Shown: piece after piece, positions 15,487 to 25,136 of the stretch
Layout: the number at the start of each line of letters is the position of its first letter
Position numbering within the stretch: the first letter of the stretch is position 1
Assembly (NCBI GenBank): GCA_026129165.1
Contig: JAHCIP010000012.1
Location: 1-40,963 of the forward strand
Length of the DNA stretch: 40,963 bases
Direction of reading: 5' to 3'
DNA from: Anaerolineae bacterium
GTDB taxonomy: Bacteria; Chloroflexota; Anaerolineae; Epilineales; JAHCIE01
Notes under the pieces: generated by a model
What the model was told of the DNA's origin: nothing
Seen by the model: only the letters and a program-made list of their open reading frames with translations
The model's database searches: none
Made by a program: the position numbers and the translations under genes

Positions 15487-15911
15487 TGCTTACCATTGAT
15501 GCCAGTGTTTATATAGCCGCCGCCCTTGCTACCGACAAATATCATACTGATAGTGTCTTGTTTCTCGGCAAGACGCGGAGGTTGAGTACGGACATTGTGT
15601 GTCCCGCTTTAGTCCTACCCGAGTGCGCGGGAGCCGTAGCCCGGCGAACCGGGCGGGCATCACTCGCTCAGCACGTCCTAACCCTTATTGGTACGAGTGC
15701 CAGTCTCACCCTAGCCCCGCTCGGCGAGACGCTGGCGCGCCAGGCGGCTGATATAGCCCGTCTCTATCAACTACGTGGCGCAGACGCCGTGTATGTGGCG
15801 GTTGCACAGGCTTTCGGCGCGACGCTCATCACCTGGGATACCGAAGTACTCCAGCGCGGCCAAGCGGTTGTTGTGACCTTAACCCCAACCCAGGCGGCTG
15901 TCATCCTCTAG
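15486..15911 (+). CDS. vapC: VapC-like toxin, PIN-domain ribonuclease
   Basis: This 141-residue PIN-domain protein would cleave RNA with bound magnesium or manganese. The four acidic residues are in place: D5 (LTIDASVYIAA), E46 (LPECAGAVAR), D100 (RGADAVYVAVA) and D118 (LITWDTEV). The GTG start overlaps the antitoxin stop by one base, so the two are translationally coupled. The length is normal. The pair is read as an intact type II system. Only 16 bp separate it from the GroEL-like gene, which could therefore be read from the same promoter. Confidence 0.88.
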   Translation: MLTIDASVYIAAALATDKYHTDSVLFLGKTRRLSTDIVCPALVLPECAGAVARRTGRASLAQHVLTLIGTSASLTLAPLGETLARQAADIARLYQLRGADAVYVAVAQAFGATLITWDTEVLQRGQAVVVTLTPTQAAVIL

Positions 15912-15927
15912 ATACTGCATAGGTATC

Positions 15928-17535
15928 ATGCCCACGCCACAACTCTTACACAACACCATTGCGACCGCCGCACTCAAACGCGGCTTTGACCAGATGGCGC
16001 GGCTGCTGGCCCTGACCCTGGGGCCGACGCAGGGCAACGTCGTTATCCCCTCTAACCTCAACGGCAAGCCCGAAGTGCTCAACGACGCCGCCACCATCGC
16101 CCGCCGTGTCCTCCAATTGCCCGACCGCGCCGAGGACGTGGGCGCGATGATTCTGCGCCACCTCGTCTGGCGGATGAACCAGCGGGCCGGCGATGGCAGC
16201 GCGATGGCGGCGGTGCTGGCCCAGGCGCTGCTGGCCGAGGCACACCGCGTGGTGGTGGCGGGCGCGAACCCGATGCTCGTCAAGCGGGGCGTGGACCGCG
16301 CGGCGCGGGTGGCCCTGGCGGCCTTGACGGAGCAGGCGCGGCCCGTGCGCGACGCCGAAGACCTGGCGCTGGTCGCCTTTAACGTGGTCAACGACCCCAA
16401 CCTGAGCAACGCGTTGGGCGAGGTCTACTGGCGCATCGGGGCCGACGGTCATGTGACCATCGAAGAGTACGTCGCGCCCTACCTCGCCTGTGAACTGGTC
16501 GAGGGCGGCCGCTGGAAGGGACGCCTGGCCTCGCCCTACTTTATCACCAATCACGCCAACCAGTGCGCCGAGATGGACGCCGGCCCCATCGCCCTCGTCG
16601 CCGGAACCCTCAGCGCGCTCGAGGACGTGCAGCCCTTCCTGGAACTGGTGGCCCAGACCGAGGACAAGCGTGGCGTTCTCATTGCCCAAGACATCCAGAG
16701 CGCGGCCCTGGCGACACTGGCCGCCAACTTCCAGCAGGGCCAAGTCAAGGTGGTCGGCGTCGAGCTACGCAGCCCCGACACCCAGCGCCGCGCCGACTTC
16801 GAGGACCTGGCTGCCTTGACCGGGGCAGCCGTCCTGTTCGCGGACCTCGGTCAGTCGCCGCGCCGTCTGACGCGGCACGACCTGGGCACTGTCAGGCGGG
16901 TCGAGGCGGGCGCGGACGACGTAGTCATCGTGGGCGATGGGGAGCATAGCGCGGCGGTGGCGCGCCAGGTCCAGACGCTCCAGGCGCGGCTGGCCCGGCT
17001 GCCCGAAACCGACGAGGGGCGGGCCGACCTGACGCAGCGGCTGGCGCGGCTGAGTGGTCAGACGGCCAGCCTCAAGATTGGCGCGTATACCGAGACGGAA
17101 CGGGCCGCGATCAAGCAGCGGGCCGAGAAGGGACTGCGGGCGCTGCCACTGGCTTTACGCGAGGGTGTGGCCCCGGGTGGGGGCGTAGCCTACCTGAACT
17201 GCATCGAGGCGGCGCGGGCTGTGCCGGCCGAGGGCGACGAGGCGTGGGGCGTGGCGGCCCTGGCGCGGGCGCTCGAAGCGCCGTTCCGCCAGTTGGCCGC
17301 TAATGCCGGGGCCGCCAGCCCCGGCGCCGTGCTGGCCGAGGCGCGGCGGCAGGGCCAGGACTACGGCTACGACGCTGAATATGGCGAAATCGTGTCTATG
17401 CTGGACGAGGACATTGTGGACCCGATGGGCGTGCTGCGCCAGGCGCTGGAAGTGGCGGTCAGTGGGGCGATGATGGCGCTGACGGTGGAGACGATTGTGC
17501 TGCACCGTGAGCCAAAGACGGTGTATGAGCCGTAG
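15928..17535 (+). CDS. Divergent GroEL/Cpn60 paralogue, probably impaired in ATP hydrolysis
   Basis: This 535-residue protein aligns along the full length of GroEL: ALTLGPTQGNVVI for TLGPKGRNVVL, LNDAATIARRV for KDGVTVAKEI, EGVAPGGGVAYL near residue 410 and a C-terminal DPMGVLRQALE. Several ATP-site residues differ. The GDGTTT loop reads GDGSAM (88-93). The position of the catalytic Asp398, in VEDAL of E. coli GroEL, is Lys401 (AEKGL). Asp53 and Asp89 remain. There is no Gly-Met tail and no groES beside it. A second, orthodox GroEL elsewhere is expected. It may be a non-cycling chaperonin subunit or a specialised binding protein. The gene follows the toxin by 16 bp and ends at a good terminator. 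Confidence 0.85.
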   Translation: MPTPQLLHNTIATAALKRGFDQMARLLALTLGPTQGNVVIPSNLNGKPEVLNDAATIARRVLQLPDRAEDVGAMILRHLVWRMNQRAGDGSAMAAVLAQALLAEAHRVVVAGANPMLVKRGVDRAARVALAALTEQARPVRDAEDLALVAFNVVNDPNLSNALGEVYWRIGADGHVTIEEYVAPYLACELVEGGRWKGRLASPYFITNHANQCAEMDAGPIALVAGTLSALEDVQPFLELVAQTEDKRGVLIAQDIQSAALATLAANFQQGQVKVVGVELRSPDTQRRADFEDLAALTGAAVLFADLGQSPRRLTRHDLGTVRRVEAGADDVVIVGDGEHSAAVARQVQTLQARLARLPETDEGRADLTQRLARLSGQTASLKIGAYTETERAAIKQRAEKGLRALPLALREGVAPGGGVAYLNCIEAARAVPAEGDEAWGVAALARALEAPFRQLAANAGAASPGAVLAEARRQGQDYGYDAEYGEIVSMLDEDIVDPMGVLRQALEVAVSGAMMALTVETIVLHREPKTVYEP

Positions 17536-17660
17536 GGATGACCTATTCAAGGGTTTGGGGGATGGGGCGGACCGGCCGTATCCAGGCTCCGTGCCGGGCG
17601 TCTTTTTAGTGAGGCGGTCTTGCCATACCGACCGGCCTCATATTGACAATAGAGACACAA

Positions 17661-17695
17661 ACGACTGTAGCTGGGTGTACCGAGGCTACAGTCGT
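17661..17695 (+). terminator. Hairpin terminator after the GroEL-like gene
   Basis: ACGACTGTAGC (17661-17671) pairs exactly with GCTACAGTCGT (17685-17695), followed by TCTGTTG. A second small stem, CCTGAT/ATCAGG, lies at 17703-17719. Confidence 0.65.
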
Positions 17696-17725
17696 TCTGT
17701 TGCCTGATCTTGTATCAGGTAAGGG

Positions 17726-17804
17726 GTAGGGGCGAATCTGCGTGTTCCCCCCGGTGGATAGGTTCGTCCCAGTGGGCAGGGCCGACACATAGGTCGGCCC
17801 CTAC
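17726..17804. repeat. Nested inverted repeat next to the M20 peptidase stop
   Basis: GTAGGGGC (17726-17733) pairs with GCCCCTAC (17797-17804) outside an alternative stem, GGGCCGAC/GTCGGCCC (17779-17786/17793-17800). The two pairings are mutually exclusive. It lies just downstream of the minus-strand peptidase gene and may end its transcript. Confidence 0.5.
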
Positions 17805-17810
17805 GGTACA

Positions 17811-18995
17811 TCAGGTTGCGGTCGTCCGCAGGGCGCGGAGCGGCTGGTGTTGCTCGGCGATGAGTTGGAGCAGGCGGGCCAGCATGGCGACGCGCGGCGC
17901 GATACTACTGAGCACGAGGTACTCGGCGGGGCTGTGGTCTTCGCCGCCTACCGGCCCCAGCCCGTCCAGCGTCGGGACGCCCTGGCTGGCGCAGTAGTTG
18001 GCGTCGGAAACACCGCCCGACAGGTTTTCGCCGACCGTGAACCCCATCTCTCCCGCCGCAGCCTGGGCCAACGCCGCCAGTTGCGCGCTGGCCGGGGTGC
18101 GAGGCATGGGTGGGTTGTCCGGCCCGCCGGTGGCCTCGACGCGTGTCCCCGCTACGGTCGGCTGGGCCGCCAGGTCGTGGATGCGGCGGTCTACCAGGGT
18201 CAGGTCGTCGTGGGTCAGACCGCGCACGTCCACCTGGGCGCTGGCCTCGGCCGGCACGACATTGCCCTTGCTACCGCCCTGGACGACACCGACGTTGACT
18301 GTCACACCCGGCCGCACCCCGTTGAGGGCGTGCAGGGCGACGGTCTGGTGAGCCAGTTCGAGGATGGCGCTGGCGCCTTTTTCGGGTTCCACGCCGGCGT
18401 GAGCAGCGCGACCCGTCACGTGGAGGCGGTAGAACGCGCTGCCTTTACGGGCCGTGACGATGTCGCCGTTGGCGCGGCCCGACTCGAGGACGAGGGCGGC
18501 GTCGCAGTCGCTGACAAAGGGCGGGTAGAGCGCCCGCGAGCGCGGTGAGCCAACTTCTTCGTCCGAGTTGCAGAAGAAGCGAATTTCGTCGTAGTCGTCC
18601 CAGCCGAGGCTCTGCAAGGCGCGGATGGCATAGATACCGGCCAGCAGGCCATTCTTCATGTCGGCCACGCCCGGTCCGAGGATGCGGTCGCCCGCCTGGC
18701 GCATGGGGCGGCTGGCAGCGGTACCGACGGGGTAGACAGTGTCCAGGTGGCCGATCATAAAAATACGCGCCGCGCCCGAGCCGCGCACCGTACCGAGCAG
18801 GCAATCGCCGTAGTCGGCCAGCGGGAACGTTTGAATCTCGGCGCCCAGGCTGACAAAGTGCCGCTTCATCATCGCGCCTACCCGGTCCACGCCGGGCTTG
18901 TACTCGGTCCCGCAGTCGAGGTTGACCACCTCGCCCAGGTCGGCTAGGAAGGCGGATTGTTGGGCGAGCATATGGGCGAGCAAAGGATGAGGCAT
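17811..18995 (-). CDS. M20 family metallopeptidase (glutamate carboxypeptidase-like)
   Basis: This 394-residue zinc peptidase would remove a C-terminal amino acid from, or deacylate, small peptides or acylated amino acids. The paired-metal ligands are visible: MIGHLDTVYP (H83, D85), GPGVADMKNG (D112), NSDEEVGS (E146, E147) and, near the end, GGEDHSPAEY. The dimerisation domain (GRAAHAGVEPEKGASAI) is intact. The best resemblance is to the CPG2-like branch. There is no signal peptide, so it is likely cytoplasmic. An ATG at 18995 with GGAG 6 nt upstream is preferred. An in-frame ATG at 19007 lacks a binding site and would add four residues. Confidence 0.9.
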   Translation of the reverse strand: MPHPLLAHMLAQQSAFLADLGEVVNLDCGTEYKPGVDRVGAMMKRHFVSLGAEIQTFPLADYGDCLLGTVRGSGAARIFMIGHLDTVYPVGTAASRPMRQAGDRILGPGVADMKNGLLAGIYAIRALQSLGWDDYDEIRFFCNSDEEVGSPRSRALYPPFVSDCDAALVLESGRANGDIVTARKGSAFYRLHVTGRAAHAGVEPEKGASAILELAHQTVALHALNGVRPGVTVNVGVVQGGSKGNVVPAEASAQVDVRGLTHDDLTLVDRRIHDLAAQPTVAGTRVEATGGPDNPPMPRTPASAQLAALAQAAAGEMGFTVGENLSGGVSDANYCASQGVPTLDGLGPVGGEDHSPAEYLVLSSIAPRVAMLARLLQLIAEQHQPLRALRTTAT

Positions 18996-19026
18996 ACGGG
19001 TCTCCATAGAGGATATAGCGTCATCA

Positions 19027-19056
19027 AGTGTACCCCAGCCGACCGGTCTCGGTCAA
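19027..19056 (-). promoter_or_regulatory. Sigma-70 promoter of the M20 peptidase gene
   Basis: On the minus strand, TTGACC (19056-19051) and TACACT (19032-19027) are 18 nt apart, with the start expected near 19020. Confidence 0.55.
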
Positions 19057-19135
19057 CTTCGTAACAGGCGGACAGGGGGAGCGTTGTGTGATATGGAGAA
19101 CCGTGGCCATCGCATGGGATGAGGAGTGTCAGGGC

Positions 19136-22100
19136 GTGACAAAATTTAACCGCATGGTCGTAGGCGTGACGCTCGGGCTTGTCCTGGTCGCGGCCGCCTG
19201 GCTGAGCCTGGGTGTCCGACCCGCGCAGGCCACTCTGCCCGCCGACACCGAGGGCGCTGCCTCTGTAACCGCTGTCACGGCCAGCGCGACGTATAGTGGG
19301 ACGGTCAACTTTTTCGGCCTGCCCTCGCAGGCGGGCCTATATGTGACTGCCTGGGTAACGGATGTGCAAATCGCCGGGCCGGTCATGACGACCCTGGGTA
19401 CCGACAACGGCCGGACCGTCACCCGCTACCAGATAACCGTCCAGGCGCAGCCTGGTCAGCATATCGTCTTCAAAGTGGATGGTCACTCAGCGGTCGAAAC
19501 GGCAACGTTCGCCCCTGATACCGAGACCACCTTAAACCTGACTGTCCGCACCATTGATGCCTGCGCCGCGGTCTATTACGACCCGACTGGCGCCCCCGCC
19601 CCTAACGCCATTCTTACGTTGCAGCGCACGGGCACCAATCCCACGGTCGTCGAAACGTTTAAGACGACGACCCAAACGCAGCCCCACTGTTTTATGGGCC
19701 TGGAGCCGGGGCAGGGCTATCGGTTGACGCTGACCCCGCCGCCCGGCCAGGTTATCGTGCGGCCCGGCTCACAAGTCAACTTCGTCGCCACTCCGCAATC
19801 GGGTCACACGGCGGCTCTATTTGCGTTCTTCACCGGCCCGTCCAACATCACCCCTTCCGCCACCCCTAGCGCCACCGATACCGCGACGCCGACCGACACC
19901 CCGACCCCGACCGCGACGCCAACATTCACCCTCACCCCAACGCCGACCTGGACTCCAGTGCCCGGGGGTAAGATTTGCGCCCTGGTGTTCGAGGATGTCA
20001 CCGGTAACGGAAGTTACGACCCCCCGGACGATCCTCTGCTGGCCGGAGCTTCGGTCTGGATCTCCTACAGCCCGAGCGATACCATTACCTCGACCGGCAC
20101 CATCACCAGTTGGGTCACGACCAAAAGCCCCCGCTGCGCCGGCCCCGACGGCCTGGAGATTGGCAATACCTACTGGGTCCACGAGTCGCCACCGCCGCCT
20201 ATCGGCCTCTGGCAGACGACGGTGAGCCGGGTGTGGGCCAAAGAGGTTCTGGCCGATACCAGTTCGCCCGTGATTTTTGGCGAACGGCGGCTGGATGCGA
20301 CGTTAACCCCCACCGTTCCCCGGCCCACAGAGACCGGGTTACCGCCCACCGCAACGCCGACCTTTACCGCCACCCCGACCCCCACCGCTGGCAGCGCGAC
20401 GGCCACCCGTACCCCGCCCCCGACGCCGACCTATGCGCCGTCGGGGCTGTGCGTGTTCATCTTCAACGACGTCAACCTGAATAATGCCTGGGACTTTGGC
20501 GAGCCGTCGCTGCCTGGGGCGACCTATCGTGTCAGCAGCACGACGCCCGGCGGCTTCCCTGACCGCATCCACAGCTTCACCGGCGCGGAGATACAGCCCA
20601 TCTGCGAGCCTGACCTTGACTCTGGCGAGTATCGCGTCTACGCCGTTCCGCCCATCGGCCAGCCGTCCTGGCGGCGGGTGTATGCCTCGACCGAGTACTA
20701 CGTCACTGGCACGACGCCACTGCCGCCCATCGAACTGGTCAACCCTAACGTTCCTAATCTCTATCAGATCGAAGTCCTGCGGGGGCGGGTCGCCTTCTTC
20801 GTCGGCTATATTCAACCCACGGCCACGCCCCTGCCGACGTCCACAGCGACCACCCCGCCCACCATCACACCTACACCGACATTGACCCCTACCCCGACGG
20901 ACACGGTACTGCCCACCGACACGGGGACGCCGACGGCGACCGCTACCGAGACGGGGACGCCGACAGCGCCACCCCCCGCCACCGCTTCGCCCAGCGCGAC
21001 CGCCGGCGTGACTGGGACGCTATCGGTTGCGCCCAGCAGTACATCCAGTGCGACCGCCGGGGTAGCGTCCACGGCGACGCCCACTGTCAAAGCCCTGACG
21101 GTCACGCCTACCGCCTCAGCCACCGCGACCGCTACTGGAGGGGCGGCTTCGGCCACCCCCTCGACTACCTCTCTGGCGGCGAGTACGCCCACGTTAACGC
21201 CTGTTCCGCTGACAGCGACGGCCTCCGCCACAGCGACGGCCACGCCCACCCGCACCCTAACCCGCACCGCATTGCCGACGGGGACAGCCACGTCTCTCCC
21301 GCCTACTGTCACCAGGACGGCCTCACCTGTCGGGCCTTCCCCTATCGCCCATCTCGCCCTGCCGACGACGCGGCAAGACACCCTGATTGTCGTCGTTCCG
21401 ACGACGGGCGGCTGCGCTGACCTGGGCCTGTTGGTTCAAAACGGGTTCTATATCGGCGATAACCCGACCCACTATAGCCTGTTGGGCACGGTAGAAGACC
21501 TGATGAACGGCTGGTGTACGTTAGGCGTGGACCCGCCCACCCAGCAGAGCGCCGAGCAGGGGACGGGGTTGTACTCCGCGCCCCTCCCTACCCGCACGCC
21601 TACCATCACGCCAACGCCGACGGCCAGCGCGACCAGCGAGCCATCGCCGACACTGACCCTCGCGCCCTCGCCCACTGCCGAGGTCGAGCATATCTACCTG
21701 CCGCTGATTATCGCGGGGGCCAAGCCTGGCGGCCTGGCCCTGGCCGCGCCCCTACCCACCCAGTCCTGGGCCGCGACGGTCCTGGCCTGGGCGGGGCGGC
21801 TGGTGGGGCCGAGGGTAGCCGAGGCCGCGCCGCCCGCTCAGGCGACGGTGATCCCCAGCCCTGGCCGGGTGCGCATCGTCCCGGACAACCAGACGGTCAC
21901 CCAGGGCACGCCGCTGACGATTAACGTCTATGCGTCTGAGGTCTCGGATGTCTACGCGGCGGGGTTTACGCTGAGCTTTGATGCCTCGCGGCTGGCGGTT
22001 GAGGACGCCGACCCAAGCACGCCGGGCATCCAGGTCACGGCCGGGCCGTTCCCCGCCGCGCCGAGGGTCACGCTCGTCAACAGCGCCGACAACAATAATG

Positions 22101-24229
22101 GCCGCGTGACCTATCGCGTCAGTGTGGTGCCGCCAGGGGTGCCCGACGCCGGCGATGGCGCGATAGCCGCGATTACTTTCCGCACCCTCGCGCCGGGTAC
22201 CGTCACCTTTAGCCTCTCCAATGTCGAAGTTAAGACGGAGACAGGTGCGCTCCTGGGTGTCAGCGTGGACAATGGCTCGGCCACCATTGCCGCCCCAACC
22301 CCCACCCCGACGGCGACCGTGCCTGTCGTGCTACGCCCCATTATCCGCCTGCTCCCCGCCGCCAACGAAGTGGGGCTGGGCCAGGAAGTGACCCTTGAAG
22401 CCTATCTCGAAGACATCGCCAATATCCAGGCCATCACCGTGACCATTAGCTTTGACCCGTCCCGGGTCGAGGTTAGGGATGACGACGCGACGACGGCAGG
22501 GGTCCAGATTACACCGGGCGTCTTCCCCGACCCCGACCGGGGGACGGTCGAAAACCGGGTGGACAATGCCCTGGGCGTCATCACCTACAGCGTCCGCCTG
22601 AACCCGGCGGACCCACCGCCGGCGCGGATCAACGGTCGGCTGGCAAGTATGACTTTCCTGGGCAAGGCGCTCGGCACCACGGCTGTCCGTTTTAGCAGTG
22701 TCTCCATTCGCACCACCGCGGGGGACCTGGCCAATCTCACCCAGTTCCAATCGTCTATTACTGTCAAGACGCCACCCACCGTCACGCCGACGCCTACCAA
22801 CACACCCGAACGCACGCAGCGCCAGTTCCTGCCGCTCATCGTCCGCTCCGCCTTCTCCGAGCCGGCGCGGGTGATGCCCGTGCCGCGCCTGACTGAGGCG
22901 CTGGTCGGGGAGCAGTTCGCGGTGGATCTGGTGATTGATCAGGTCGTCAACCTGTTTGGGGCGGAAGTCGTACTGACCTTCGACCCGAATGTGGTGCAGG
23001 TGGTGGATGGCGCGCCGTCCCAGAATGGGATCCAGATTATCCCCGGCACGTTCCCCGACGCTCGCCAGGGCTTTGTGGCCCGCAATCAGGTGGACAATAG
23101 CATTGGCCGCATCCACTACTCGGTCACGCTGCTGGCGCCCTCGCTGCCCGTCGCCGGCACAGGCAAGCTCGCCACGGTTCTGTTCCGGGGGCAGCGCCTG
23201 GGTGAAACACCCCTGACCTTCATCTCCACGCGCTTCGTCAGCGCCGCCGCCGCCGCCATTCCGGGCGAAGGGATTGACGGCACGCTGCGCATTGTCGAGC
23301 CGCCCACCCCAACGCCGACCTCCACGCTGACACCCACCCCGATCCCCTCGGCGACGCCCACGCGGCCCCCGACGCTGACGCCGACGAGCACCATCACGCC
23401 GACCCCTAGCCGGACGCCGTCCCCGACCCGTACGCTGACCAGTACACCCGGGCCGTCGCCGACGCCCACCAATACATTGACGCCCAGCCTGACGCCCACC
23501 GTGACCCACACGCCAACGGTCACACAAACACCGACCGTCACGCCAACGCCGACCGCGACGCGCACGCCAACCATCACGCCGACGCCGACGCAAACGTTGA
23601 CGCCCTCTATTACGCCCACGCCAACAGAGACGCGACCGTCGACCATCACGCCGACGCGCACGGCGACTGTGCCTCCCACTATCACGCCGACGCCAGGGGC
23701 GGCCTGCCTGAACCTGCTCCAGAACAGCAGCTTCGAAACAGCGGGCAGTACATCGGGCGAGGCGCCGCCGTGGATCTTCCCCGGCCAGTTGAGCCGGCGC
23801 TCCGGCTTCCGCCCGGCCCATAGCGGTCAGTGGTACGCCTTCCTGGGCATCCCCACCCAGAACCCGGACGACCGGCCCACGTTCGCTAGCGTCTGGCAGG
23901 TGGTCCGTGTGCCAGCCGACGCGCGCGAGGTTCGGCTGCGCTACTGGTATTGGCCCGGCAGCCAGGACAACAACGTAGACGACGACCAGCAGATGGCGAT
24001 GATCTACAAGGGGAATGTGGCCGACGGCTACCCGGTCAACTTGGGCGTGTTGATGCGCGAGAACCGCGACGGGACCGGCTGGGAGGAACGGTCGTTCGAC
24101 TTGCTGACGAGCCTGCGCGACGACATCCGAGGCCAGACGGTGTCGGTTTACTTCACGGTCTTCAACAACGGTGACGGCCAGCGGTCCTGGCTCTACCTGG
24201 ACGACGTCAGCCTGGAGGTTTGCCGTTAA
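19136..24229 (+). CDS. Giant secreted Thr/Pro-repeat protein with three cohesin domains
   Basis: This protein has about 1697 residues and a signal peptide ([20 protein letters not shown], ending AQA). In order: a beta-rich domain (about 52-232), two SdrD-B-like domains (about 279-385 and 438-559, with VFEDVTGNG and IFNDVNLNN calcium-type loops), a small Cys-containing domain (about 739-808), three cohesin domains (about 911-1052, 1066-1212 and 1243-1389), and a C-terminal jelly-roll, CBM-like domain (about 1522-1697, starting LLQNSSFE). Long TPTPT-type linkers join them. LPLI motifs ([16 protein letters not shown]) end two linkers. Each cohesin has the [30 protein letters not shown] core and a [12 protein letters not shown] strand. 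A surface scaffold that binds dockerin-like partners and glycans is inferred. The GTG at 19136 has GAGGAG 9 nt upstream; the frame is open back to 19028. Confidence 0.88.
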   Translation: MTKFNRMVVGVTLGLVLVAAAWLSLGVRPAQATLPADTEGAASVTAVTASATYSGTVNFFGLPSQAGLYVTAWVTDVQIAGPVMTTLGTDNGRTVTRYQITVQAQPGQHIVFKVDGHSAVETATFAPDTETTLNLTVRTIDACAAVYYDPTGAPAPNAILTLQRTGTNPTVVETFKTTTQTQPHCFMGLEPGQGYRLTLTPPPGQVIVRPGSQVNFVATPQSGHTAALFAFFTGPSNITPSATPSATDTATPTDTPTPTATPTFTLTPTPTWTPVPGGKICALVFEDVTGNGSYDPPDDPLLAGASVWISYSPSDTITSTGTITSWVTTKSPRCAGPDGLEIGNTYWVHESPPPPIGLWQTTVSRVWAKEVLADTSSPVIFGERRLDATLTPTVPRPTETGLPPTATPTFTATPTPTAGSATATRTPPPTPTYAPSGLCVFIFNDVNLNNAWDFGEPSLPGATYRVSSTTPGGFPDRIHSFTGAEIQPICEPDLDSGEYRVYAVPPIGQPSWRRVYASTEYYVTGTTPLPPIELVNPNVPNLYQIEVLRGRVAFFVGYIQPTATPLPTSTATTPPTITPTPTLTPTPTDTVLPTDTGTPTATATETGTPTAPPPATASPSATAGVTGTLSVAPSSTSSATAGVASTATPTVKALTVTPTASATATATGGAASATPSTTSLAASTPTLTPVPLTATASATATATPTRTLTRTALPTGTATSLPPTVTRTASPVGPSPIAHLALPTTRQDTLIVVVPTTGGCADLGLLVQNGFYIGDNPTHYSLLGTVEDLMNGWCTLGVDPPTQQSAEQGTGLYSAPLPTRTPTITPTPTASATSEPSPTLTLAPSPTAEVEHIYLPLIIAGAKPGGLALAAPLPTQSWAATVLAWAGRLVGPRVAEAAPPAQATVIPSPGRVRIVPDNQTVTQGTPLTINVYASEVSDVYAAGFTLSFDASRLAVEDADPSTPGIQVTAGPFPAAPRVTLVNSADNNNGRVTYRVSVVPPGVPDAGDGAIAAITFRTLAPGTVTFSLSNVEVKTETGALLGVSVDNGSATIAAPTPTPTATVPVVLRPIIRLLPAANEVGLGQEVTLEAYLEDIANIQAITVTISFDPSRVEVRDDDATTAGVQITPGVFPDPDRGTVENRVDNALGVITYSVRLNPADPPPARINGRLASMTFLGKALGTTAVRFSSVSIRTTAGDLANLTQFQSSITVKTPPTVTPTPTNTPERTQRQFLPLIVRSAFSEPARVMPVPRLTEALVGEQFAVDLVIDQVVNLFGAEVVLTFDPNVVQVVDGAPSQNGIQIIPGTFPDARQGFVARNQVDNSIGRIHYSVTLLAPSLPVAGTGKLATVLFRGQRLGETPLTFISTRFVSAAAAAIPGEGIDGTLRIVEPPTPTPTSTLTPTPIPSATPTRPPTLTPTSTITPTPSRTPSPTRTLTSTPGPSPTPTNTLTPSLTPTVTHTPTVTQTPTVTPTPTATRTPTITPTPTQTLTPSITPTPTETRPSTITPTRTATVPPTITPTPGAACLNLLQNSSFETAGSTSGEAPPWIFPGQLSRRSGFRPAHSGQWYAFLGIPTQNPDDRPTFASVWQVVRVPADAREVRLRYWYWPGSQDNNVDDDQQMAMIYKGNVADGYPVNLGVLMRENRDGTGWEERSFDLLTSLRDDIRGQTVSVYFTVFNNGDGQRSWLYLDDVSLEVCR

Positions 24230-24249
24230 GGCCGAAGCGGTGTCATAAT
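24220..24249 (+). promoter_or_regulatory. Promoter candidate of the AlkA-like gene
   Basis: TTGCCG (24220-24225) and CATAAT (24244-24249) are 18 nt apart. The expected start, near 24256, is exactly the first base of the structured element that follows. Confidence 0.5.
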
Positions 24250-24255
24250 TACGCT

Positions 24256-24342
24256 GAGACCCGACAAGGCGCCCCCGCCTGCCCTATCGCCCGAGTACGG
24301 GCTACAGGCCAAAGGTAGGGTACTCGGGGTATGTCGTGTCTC
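24256..24342 (+). ncRNA. Candidate three-stem structured leader
   Basis: GAGACCCGACA (24256-24266) pairs with TGTCGTGTCTC (24332-24342) at 10 of 11 positions. Inside lie AGGCG/CGCCT (24267-24271/24276-24280) and CCCGAGTAC/GTACTCGGG (24290-24298/24320-24328). This gives a compact three-way junction just upstream of the AlkA-like gene. Whether it is a regulatory RNA or a palindromic repeat is unknown. Confidence 0.45.
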
Positions 24343-24377
24343 TACGTAATCACTCAGGGGACACCATAGGTATCACC

Positions 24378-25028
24378 ATGCTCAATTCGCAACTCGAACA
24401 AGACCTGCGCGACGGAGCCGAGTACCTGAAGACGGCCGATCCCATCCTGGCCGACCTCATCCAAGCCGTCGGGCCGATTCACCTACCGCTGGACACCGAC
24501 TACTTCAGCGCGCTCATTGGGGCCATTATCGCCCAGCAGTTATCCGGTCGTGCCTCGGAACGCATTCGCGCCCGGTTTATGGACCTTTTCGACCTCCACC
24601 GACCGTTCACGCCGGCCAATGTGGCTGCCCTGTCGGACGAGACGTTGCGAGGCGTGGGACTGTCGGCCCAGAAGGCGAGTTATATCCAGGACTTAGCTAC
24701 GCGGGTGGCAGAGGAGTCGCTGGACCTGGCGGCCCTGGCGAGCATGGACGACGAGGAGGTCATCTCGCGGCTGCTGCCGGTCAAAGGCATTGGCGTCTGG
24801 ACGGCCCAGATGTTCCTGATTTTCAGCCTCGGCCGGCTGGATGTCCTGCCGACCGAAGACCTGGGCCTGCGCACCGCCGTTCAGAAGGTCTACGGCTTGC
24901 CCCATCTGCCCAAGAAGGACGACCTGGTGGACCTGGCCGGACCGTGGCGGCCCTACTGCACCGTCGCCACGCTCTATCTGTGGCGCGGCCTGGGGACTAA
25001 TGAGCAAGAGCAAGCCCGAGACTTTTGA
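24378..25028 (+). CDS. alkA: DNA-3-methyladenine glycosylase II family protein (AlkA-like, HhH-GPD)
   Basis: This 216-residue base-excision repair enzyme would remove alkylated purines from DNA. It shows FSALIGAIIAQQLSGRAS (substrate-pocket helix), the helix-hairpin-helix LLPVKGIGVWTAQMF (about 132-146), and LPTEDLGLRTA with the catalytic Asp161. It lacks the N-terminal beta domain of E. coli AlkA, as in many short bacterial members. The ATG at 24378 is chosen; a GTG at 24336 in frame lies inside the upstream inverted repeat. The Shine-Dalgarno is weak. The gene is convergent with the hydrolase, with an 18-bp inverted repeat between their stops. Confidence 0.9.
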   Translation: MLNSQLEQDLRDGAEYLKTADPILADLIQAVGPIHLPLDTDYFSALIGAIIAQQLSGRASERIRARFMDLFDLHRPFTPANVAALSDETLRGVGLSAQKASYIQDLATRVAEESLDLAALASMDDEEVISRLLPVKGIGVWTAQMFLIFSLGRLDVLPTEDLGLRTAVQKVYGLPHLPKKDDLVDLAGPWRPYCTVATLYLWRGLGTNEQEQARDF

Positions 25029-25118
25029 CAGAATTTACAAAATTATCAGAATATAGCGCATGGATTTAACCTCATTTGAGGCCCAAATGTAAATTCCCCC
25101 AATTCTGTAAATTCTGTC
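25027..25118. terminator. AT-rich inverted repeat between convergent stops
   Basis: The 18-nt arms 25027-25044 and 25101-25118 are complementary at 17 positions. A small stem, CCTCA/TGAGG, lies inside (25070-25081). The low-GC sequence stands out from its surroundings and would serve both converging genes as a transcription end. Confidence 0.55.
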
Positions 25119-25136
25119 GAGTTATCCCTCTATAAC

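Noticed and set aside
22331..23821. Long minus-strand open frame and several valine/glycine-rich frames opposite the cohesin gene
   Set aside because: They are antisense reflections of Thr/Pro-repeat codons and cohesin coding sequence. Composition is extreme, there is no ribosome binding site, and the plus-strand frame has clear domains.
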